From: Chelydra serpentina
Lineage: Eukaryota > Chordata > Testudines > Chelydridae
Direction of reading: 5' to 3'
DNA: 64,000 nucleotides
Assembly: GCA_037349315.1 (NCBI GenBank)
Contig: JBAIAC010000030.1
Coordinates: forward strand, 15,521,501-15,585,500
This document shows, one piece after another, positions 57,805 to 64,000 of this stretch. Each line of letters starts with the position of its first letter. The first letter of the stretch is position 1. A program made the translations under genes and the position numbers. The notes below the pieces were generated by a model. It ran no database searches. It worked only from the letters and a program-made list of their open reading frames with translations, and was not told where the DNA came from.

Positions 57805-58528
57805 CTGCCATATTAAAGATGATCATATCTTTTATACGATGCATTTTGTAGCACACGCAATTTCCTACACTTCAGAAAACCTAAACAAGGTCCGTCTGGA
57901 TTAGATTTTCTTTAAATCTGCTGAAGTTAAATGAGCAGCAAACCCAATCATAAAATGTGTATTATTCTTACAAAACCTACTAAAACTGGGTAATAATCCT
58001 GAAATTGCTGTAATGATTTCAAAGCAAGGCTGATAATTACAGAAAATCTATTTCTTTCCAATTTATGATTCTTTTCTTCTTAAGATCTCTAATTGTCTCA
58101 GGAACGATTTGTCACTAGACAGACTGTAGGATGCAGGTAACAGCAACATGCAGAACTGCGTGTTTGGTTCTAGAATACGCTTATACTTCTCATATGAAAA
58201 TCATATAATTTAAATACATTACACAGGCTGTTTTATCATTGTGGTCACTCTGTATAATCTAATCCAGTAATTTACTCATAAAGCAAAGGGTCACATCTTC
58301 AGCTGGTGTAAATCAGCATAGGTCCATTGAAGTAAATGAAGTGTTATGCCAATTTACACCTGTTCAGAATCTGGCTCAAGGGGAAAATATTAGAAACTTC
58401 ACTATATGAAAAGCTATTCTGTGTATCCTACTTTATGTCTCACTGGATTTCTTCAAATTAGAACAAAATGTAGTTTTATACTTTAGCACTTTAATACTAC
58501 ATGCAAGATCTGTGTTCAGCTCACTCAC
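57805..58528 (-). other. FGFR2: FGFR2 intron between Ig I and acid-box exons
   Basis: A 724-bp intron with GTGAGT donor and ATGGCAG acceptor. It contains the palindrome at 58289-58375 and is otherwise unassigned. Confidence 0.9.
58289..58375. repeat. Short imperfect palindrome (GAAGTCAATGG-type family)
   Basis: Ends CAGCTGGTGTAAATCAGCAT and ATGCCAATTTACACCTGTTC are inverted; the core has CCATTGAAGTAAATGAAG. Confidence 0.7.
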
Positions 58529-58789
58529 CTGTAATATTTACAATGAAGTATAGAGTATCGCTTTCTGTAGTCCTAACAGCAGTGCAAGCATAGAGGCCCG
58601 AATCTCTGGGTGCAGCATCTTTAATTTGCAAGTATTCCCCACTAATCACTGTTCTATTATTGGGCCCCAACTGGACCCCATCTTTAGTCCAAATGATGGC
58701 ATCTTTCAACTGACAACGCAGCTTAAGTGGATCTCCTGGAAGTGCTGAGTACACATCTGGTTGAGAGATTTGGTATTTGGTTGGTGGCT
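58529..58789 (-). CDS. FGFR2: FGFR2 exon encoding Ig-like domain I
   Basis: This 261-bp exon encodes about 87 residues of the first extracellular immunoglobulin loop, the autoinhibitory domain that is skipped in some FGFR2 isoforms. It begins in [11 protein letters not shown], has the first Ig cysteine in KLRCQLKD, the core tryptophan in IIWTKDG, and the second cysteine in SGLYACTAV. Asn-glycosylation sequons are visible at NRT and NIT. The acceptor is TTTTGCAG and the donor is GTGAGT, and both ends split a codon after its first base, matching the neighbouring exons. It is two residues shorter than the human exon as I remember it, around [10 protein letters not shown]. The exon is open throughout and the assignment is firm. 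The exon with the start codon and signal peptide is not in the window. Confidence 0.96.
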
Positions 58790-60201
58790 CTGCAAAAGTG
58801 GAAGGAAGGAGGAAAAAGGGAAAGGAGAGAATTGCCAACAAAAGTCAGTGAAGGCCCCTTTCATCCACAGAAATTAAGTTATGTTAAGAAAATGTTTCAT
58901 TATCAGATTCTCCCAGCCACCTGCTTCATAAAATTGAAAGGCATGCAGTTATGGAGCACATTTTACTTGTAAAAAGTAAACCACAAAGAAAGTCCCTGCC
59001 AAAGCAGCAGTGGTCCTTCCTCTCTTCATTGGGATAGCTTTGCGTATGATTATGAAGAGGCACATCACACAACTGCTTCTTATTGTACGTTAACCCTGTA
59101 ACATTCTTATTGTATGTTAACCAAAAGCTGCCTACAAAATATTCTAATTCTGGACAGGTGAATGACACTGAGTCTGACACTGGGTTAGCACTAATTGTGC
59201 TGGGTTAGATTTTGAGGATCTCAAGGCAATTTTGGGGAGAGGGGGTGACTCACCAAACTAATTCAAAATTGAGGACATTTACTTCATCCCTTTACTTAAA
59301 CGAATGGATATTTTCCCCAAGAGACATTCATTTCAGAAATAGAAAACAAAACATTTTTCTACCTCAGAGGTTCTGAATAGGGATATGGGGATACAAGAAC
59401 AAAATCTAAACTGGCATAAATCCATATGACTAATTTATCCCATCTCTCTGGCATCTCTCTGGCACCTCTCTGCTCCTTTTTCAAATTTTCTATATTTGTT
59501 TTCCATACTGCCCACTCTCTGCTCCAGCTTAGTCATTTTTTTTCCATTGAATTGGTTCTCTTAATCTCTTATTTCACACTCTCTCCTGAGTAGAAAGTGG
59601 ACACCTAGTGACATGTGAGTAAAGCTTTCAAACTCAAGATGAGACAGTTCACCCTTCTGTTCCCTTACTGTACCAGGACAGTCACAAGAACTTCAGAAGC
59701 TGTTTTCTCAAACAAATTTGCTATGCAAATTACGTTTTTCTATATGTATTATGAGCAAAATCATCCTCTCCGAAAATAAAACCCAAAAGAACACTGGAAA
59801 TTCACTTCACAGTTACCTCAGTATTTCCCCCTCAAGTGGGACAGATTCCTATCTTTGTGAGACATGGAGCATGAGCGTTAGAAAGCCCTAGGCTTCACTG
59901 TATGGAGGAATTTGCATAGGAAGTTGGTCCCTCTGTACCCATGGGTTCCTCCCAAAAGCAGTTATGTAGCCACAGTATACTCTCCTCCACACTTGTACGC
60001 CTCCTCCCTTTCTCCAGAGTGGACCAGCAAGCAAAGAAGGGGAGCATCATGGGTACTGAGGAGGGTGTGTCATGTGGAGCAGCTGATCTCCAGCTCCTAG
60101 GAACCCCAACAAATATCCTTCAACATGCAGACACCAACTGTGAAGCATGCCTATGTATAAATAAAATATACATATTGTGTTGTTGGGAGCCAAGCATCAT
60201 C

Positions 60202-60506
60202 CAGTAACGCAGCCAGGTCCAGAGCACAGGGGGAGCGGCGCTATAAAAAGGCGCCTCCCCCTGTACTCACCCGGTGGCGCTCCGGGTCTTCGGCGGCAGG
60301 TCCTCACTCGCTCCAGGTCTTCGGTGGTACCCGCCGCCAAAATGCTGCCAAAGACCCGGAGCGCCGCCAGGTGAGTGCACGAAGCGGCACTTAAAAAGAA
60401 GCAGCGCCTTTTTTTAGCTTCCTTTTTTAGCTTCCTTTTTAAGGTGTCACTCCTGCTCATGGGGGGAGCGGCCGCTCCCCCTGTTCCCCCCCTGGCTATG
60501 CTACTG
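60202..60506. mobile_element. hAT-type GC-rich MITE with inner stem
   Basis: This 305-bp element is flanked by the perfect 8-bp duplication GCATCATC (60194-60201 and 60507-60514). The inverted ends are CAGTAACGCAGCCAGG and CCTGGCTATGCTACTG and continue inward to CAGGGGGAGCGG. Inside is a second inverted pair of about 33 bp (60266-60299 with 60343-60375) sharing GGCGCTCCGGGTCTT. It is CpG-rich and non-coding. Confidence 0.88.
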
Positions 60507-61445
60507 GCATCATCTTAAAATAGGCGATGTCAACTCTTACTTCTGGGAACAACGTTCTTTAGCCAAAGTCTTCAAAGAGCCATAATACAGCTTTACACTT
60601 TTTACAAACTCATTCTACCTCACCCACCTTAGTCTTGCTGGAATATTAAGAATTCCATTGATCCAATATACAGGTTAAACATAGTCCACCAAATAGTGCT
60701 ATTACAAAAGTGATCTCCAGATGGAGGACAAGTGGTTTCTACATATATTTCATATCAGTAAAGATTAAACCCAAGAAAACTAGAAAACTCACATCCTAGT
60801 GCCAAAGATTTTTTTAAGCTACCTGAAATTGCAAAACAAACAAGGTGACAAATTTACTTTGCAGTACAAGAGTTGGCAGACTTCTCTGTAGCTTCTGTAG
60901 TGGGCTCAATCTTCACAGTAAATTTATTTTACAGAATTACTCTATGCCAACAATTTACAGACGTCTTTAAAAATGACTGTTTAAATTTTTAAAATGCCAA
61001 TATAGATGTTGATAACATTATTCAGCCTCTCTTTTCTCTATTATAAGGGGATTTTTACTGAGTAGTCCAGGCAGGGCTCTCTGGATCCCACTGCAATGTC
61101 TCCACATACAGATTACTCCAACTGTGATTACATGCCGTGAAAGATAAACCATGGTCAAACTCCATCCCTAAATGAATTCTTTTTAAATGGCTATCCTACT
61201 TAATCTTTCAGCACAAGTCAAAAGTCATATTTAACCACAGCTCTGAAAGAAAAATTACTAGTAAGCCAACAAAGAATGGACAGATCATATACTGAGCTGT
61301 ACAAATTAGTCATCCTTGACCTAGTGAATTATTCTCTGTTAATAAGGTATAGCACCAAGAGTTGCCATGAAATAACCAGTGTTTGGAAGGAGGGAGCTAT
61401 TTCAGGTAAGGCTTTGGGTTTATAGCAGCACTTAAGATCGCCACT

Positions 61446-61486
61446 TTTTTATTATAATAATAATAATAATAATAAATAATAAATAG
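61446..61486. repeat. (AAT)n microsatellite next to SINE tail
   Basis: Imperfect AAT repeats run directly into the 3' end of the SINE at 61488. Confidence 0.92.
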
Positions 61487-61487
61487 A

Positions 61488-61675
61488 GATATGCCAATCT
61501 CCTAGAACTGGAACGAAAGGTCATCGAGTCCAGTCCCCTGCCTTCACTAGCAGGACGAAGTACTGTCCCCTGACAGATTTTTGTCCCAGATCCCTAAGTG
61601 GCCCCCCTCAAGGATTGAACTCACAACCCTGGATTTAGTAGGCCAATGCTCAAACCACTGAGCTATCCCTCCCCC
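61488..61675 (-). repeat. tRNA-headed SINE (turtle Cry-type), copy 2
   Basis: Minus-strand A box TAGCTCAGTGGTTTGAG (plus 61649-61665) and B box GGGTTGTGAGTTCAATC (plus about 61612-61628). The body is nearly the same as in the copy at 42550-42745, including GGACTGGACTCGATGACC. Confidence 0.87.
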
Positions 61676-63109
61676 CCAAATGTTTGCCCATAAAGCTATT
61701 CCAGTGTGGGTGTTGAATTGGTGCCCAAATGCAAACAGGGAACAGGTGGGACACTGAAGCACTATCCTGTCCAATAGTTTCATAGTGAAAGGTCAACAGG
61801 TTTCAACTGTTAACTGTTCCCGCCAACTACAGTACTCTACAAAATTACCCTCCTCTCCAAGTACTCTGCACCCAGTTAATAAATATTTTTACACTCAGAA
61901 GAAATTTACAGCAAGGAATACAGGGCCAATTTCTGCACTCACACGCTGTATAACTCAATTAATGCTGGCCCTTAGGCCCACACTGGGGCTGTTCCTGTAA
62001 CCCACCCTCATATGGGTGCACAAGGATCTTTGGCTTCTCTTGTGCCTGCATCCTGGGGTTTGCCTCAGATGCAGCCTTTGTGGTTCCCTCAAGCACAAGG
62101 GCTGCTCAGTACTACCAGACATTTGGCACCCCAAAAGGGGTAAGGAAAAGGCAAGGCTATGACTCCTCACCATCAAGGAGATCTTCACAATTGCAGGGGG
62201 TGGCACCTCCCTCCGACACAGCTCCATAGCTTGGTGGTCCAATTTGGCCCCTAAGGCTGAGTTTGTAAGTTGACAATTTATTCAATCGGGTGTAGAAGAC
62301 AAATGCAGCCAAACACTCTTTGTATCTTATAGTACTCGGGTTCTTATATCGCCCCTATCACAGTGGTATCTGAGCACCTCCAGTGGTGCATTAAGCAATG
62401 CAACTATCATCTGTCCTTCCACCCTCCAAAAAAAAAAAAAATTTTTTTTAAAGGATTTCAAACTGCAGTTCAATTTTTAATTCTTGACAATCATGTCAAT
62501 CATCTGCTGACAGTTACATCATTATTTTAATGTCAGACGTGAAAAGACGTGCCTGTGCGTGAACATATATCCATGACAACATAGGTGGAGAAAAAGCAAG
62601 GGGGAGACCCTTGCAAAACTGGGCACCTCTGGGATAAATGTTTGACAAACAGGCTTGGGTGTCTGCCCACCCCCGATGTCTCTCAGCATGGTTTATGCCA
62701 GCCGACCATCCTGAATAAATGGTGTAAATGCTGTTTGCTTAAGAGCCAAGTGGCCAAAAGAGAGGACTGTGGAAATTCCTACAGCTCATTTTCATATTAC
62801 TATGAATTCAATTATATTCCAAACAGCGTTGCCATTTAAGGCATGACCAAGCTAAATAAGAGATTTATATATGTATTTTATTATGTTTTCTAAATTTATT
62901 AAAATATTAACAAAAAGCTAAGAATGTGGATATTGTAGTTAGAGTCAAATAATCAGCTAACAACAGATTCCACCCCCAAAAAATAAATACATAAATAAAG
63001 TCGCAAAGATTCCCCCCCCCCAAAAAAAAAAGATTGTGAAGAGTCCCACCTTCACAAAAGCCTTACCCCCCCTCCCCCCACTAAAGCCTCTTCCACTTCA
63101 AAAGCCTTA

Positions 63110-63405
63110 GGGCTTGTCTTCACTACCCGCCGGATCGGCGGGTAGCAATCGATCTATCGGGGATCGATTTTTCGCGTCTCATTAAGACGCGCTTAATCGA
63201 TCCCCGATAGCGCTCCCTGTCGGCTCCGGAAAACCACGTCATCAAGCGGCGCAAGCGGAGTCGACGGGGGAACTGCAGCGATCGACGCGCCGCCGTCTTC
63301 ATGGTCAGGTAAGCCGATTACGATACGCCGACTTCAGCTACGTTATTCACATAGCTGAATCTGCGTATCGTAGATCGACCCCCCTTCCCTAGTGTAGCCC
63401 TGGGC
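63110..63405. mobile_element. Harbinger-like MITE with nested hairpins, copy 2
   Basis: A 296-bp relative of 8561-8861, flanked by TTA at 63107-63109 and 63406-63408. It shares CAATCGATCTATCGGGGATC, GGAGTCGACGGGG and the inner stem TTCAGCTA/TAGCTGAA. The two copies differ mostly in the GC-rich middle. Confidence 0.78.
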
Positions 63406-63680
63406 TTAGTAAATAACCAAACACCCTCTGCAGCACAAAGACCCGGCCTGTATTGAATCAGAGAGGCTGGTTGCAAAGTCGACAGCCCCTCACAGAGAAG
63501 ACTCTACTGCCAGCCTCCTCTCTTTTAAACTGAGGGCGACTGTGTCAGTATGGAATGGGAAGAGTGGCTATCCTAAGGCTAATCTAACAGAGAAAGGTAT
63601 AACATGAGCCAACTTGGCTGGAAGTTGAAGCTAGGCAAGTTCAGACTGGAAATAACGTGCACATTTTTAACAGTGCAAGT

Positions 63681-63850
63681 AACCATTGGAAGAACTTACC
63701 AAGGGTCATGGTGAATTCGCCATCACTGGCAATTTTAAAATCAAGATTGGATGTTTTTCTAAAAGATACGCTCTTGAAATTGTCTAGGCTCTAAGGAGGT
63801 CAGTCTAGATGACCACAGTGATCCCTTCTGGCTTTGGAATCTGTGTCTCT
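63681..63850 (+). mobile_element. CR1-type LINE 3' end
   Basis: The plus strand reads like the extreme 3' end of a CR1 copy: AACTTACCAAGGGTCATGGT, CCATCACTGGCAATTTTAAA, GATTGGATGTTTTTCTAAAA, then GGAGGTCAGTCTAGATGACC and CCTTCTGGCTTTGGAATCTG. The translated remnant recalls the SPSLAIxKSRLDVFL motif. It is a 5'-truncated dead copy. Confidence 0.8.
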
Positions 63851-64000
63851 AATAAAGCATTGAAAGTCCCAGACCATTTGGGCTTTGTAGGTCAAAAACA
63901 AAACCTCTAGCACTATCTAGAAACTAGCAGGCAGCAGGTAAAGATCAAGGAGCACAGTTCACAAAAGGTGGGCACTCCCCTCCCCCCCATTTAATAGTGT

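Larger units (their letters stand above)
58790..64000 (-). other. FGFR2: FGFR2 intron (partial) upstream of the Ig I exon
   Basis: More than 5.2 kb; continues beyond the window. It carries a hAT MITE (60202-60506), an (AAT)n run with a SINE (61446-61675), a Harbinger-like MITE (63110-63405) and a CR1 3' end (63681-63850). A small tandem duplication with TTCTTATTGTAYGTTAACC is near 59078-59122. The signal-peptide exon is not found here. Confidence 0.85.

Noticed and set aside
58790..64000. FGFR2 signal-peptide exon
   Set aside because: No exon encoding a start, signal peptide and the EPE junction was seen; it must lie beyond the window.

Overview
This window looks like vertebrate nuclear DNA, most likely from a turtle or another non-avian sauropsid. 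It carries a large internal part of one gene, fibroblast growth factor receptor 2 (FGFR2), on the minus strand. The FGFR2 call rests on exon translations that match the vertebrate protein nearly residue for residue, on standard GT/AG splice sites with compatible phases, and on the presence of both alternative exons, IIIb and IIIc. The turtle suggestion is inferred from the repeats: CR1 LINEs, an RTE-type LINE, tRNA-headed SINEs of the kind common in cryptodiran turtles, and GC-rich MITEs.

The gene is transcribed from high to low coordinates. In transcript order the exons are: Ig domain I (58529-58789), acid box (57730-57804), the two Ig II exons (50739-50908 and 41874-41997), IIIa (25829-26019), the mutually exclusive IIIb (24820-24958) and IIIc (23065-23209), the transmembrane exon (20552/20558-20754), the juxtamembrane exon (6495-6646), and three kinase exons (2599-2720, 1825-1935, 813-1003). 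The signal-peptide exon lies beyond 64000. The exons for the catalytic loop, the activation loop and the C-tail lie below position 1. All twelve exons are open and correctly phased, so the gene appears functional.

Splicing control can be read in several places. The transmembrane exon has a GT donor and, 6 nt further on, a non-canonical GA donor that would add Val-Thr. Exon IIIb keeps a TAGGG silencer-like motif and has a T-tract just after a weak donor. The IIIb-IIIc intron holds overlapping TGCATG (Fox-type) sites 226 nt upstream of IIIc.

The rest is intron, much of it transposon-derived. The 13.9-kb intron between the transmembrane and juxtamembrane exons holds a near full-length but decayed RTE-type LINE, a CR1 fragment, an L2-like fragment and a Harbinger-like MITE. 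The 15.9-kb IIIa upstream intron holds many short palindromic repeats, a hAT MITE with perfect target duplications, a SINE fragment and a perfect 83-bp inverted duplication. The 8.7-kb Ig II intron and the 5.2-kb region beyond exon Ig I hold SINEs, CR1 pieces and further MITEs. I found no second host gene, functional RNA gene or CRISPR array.
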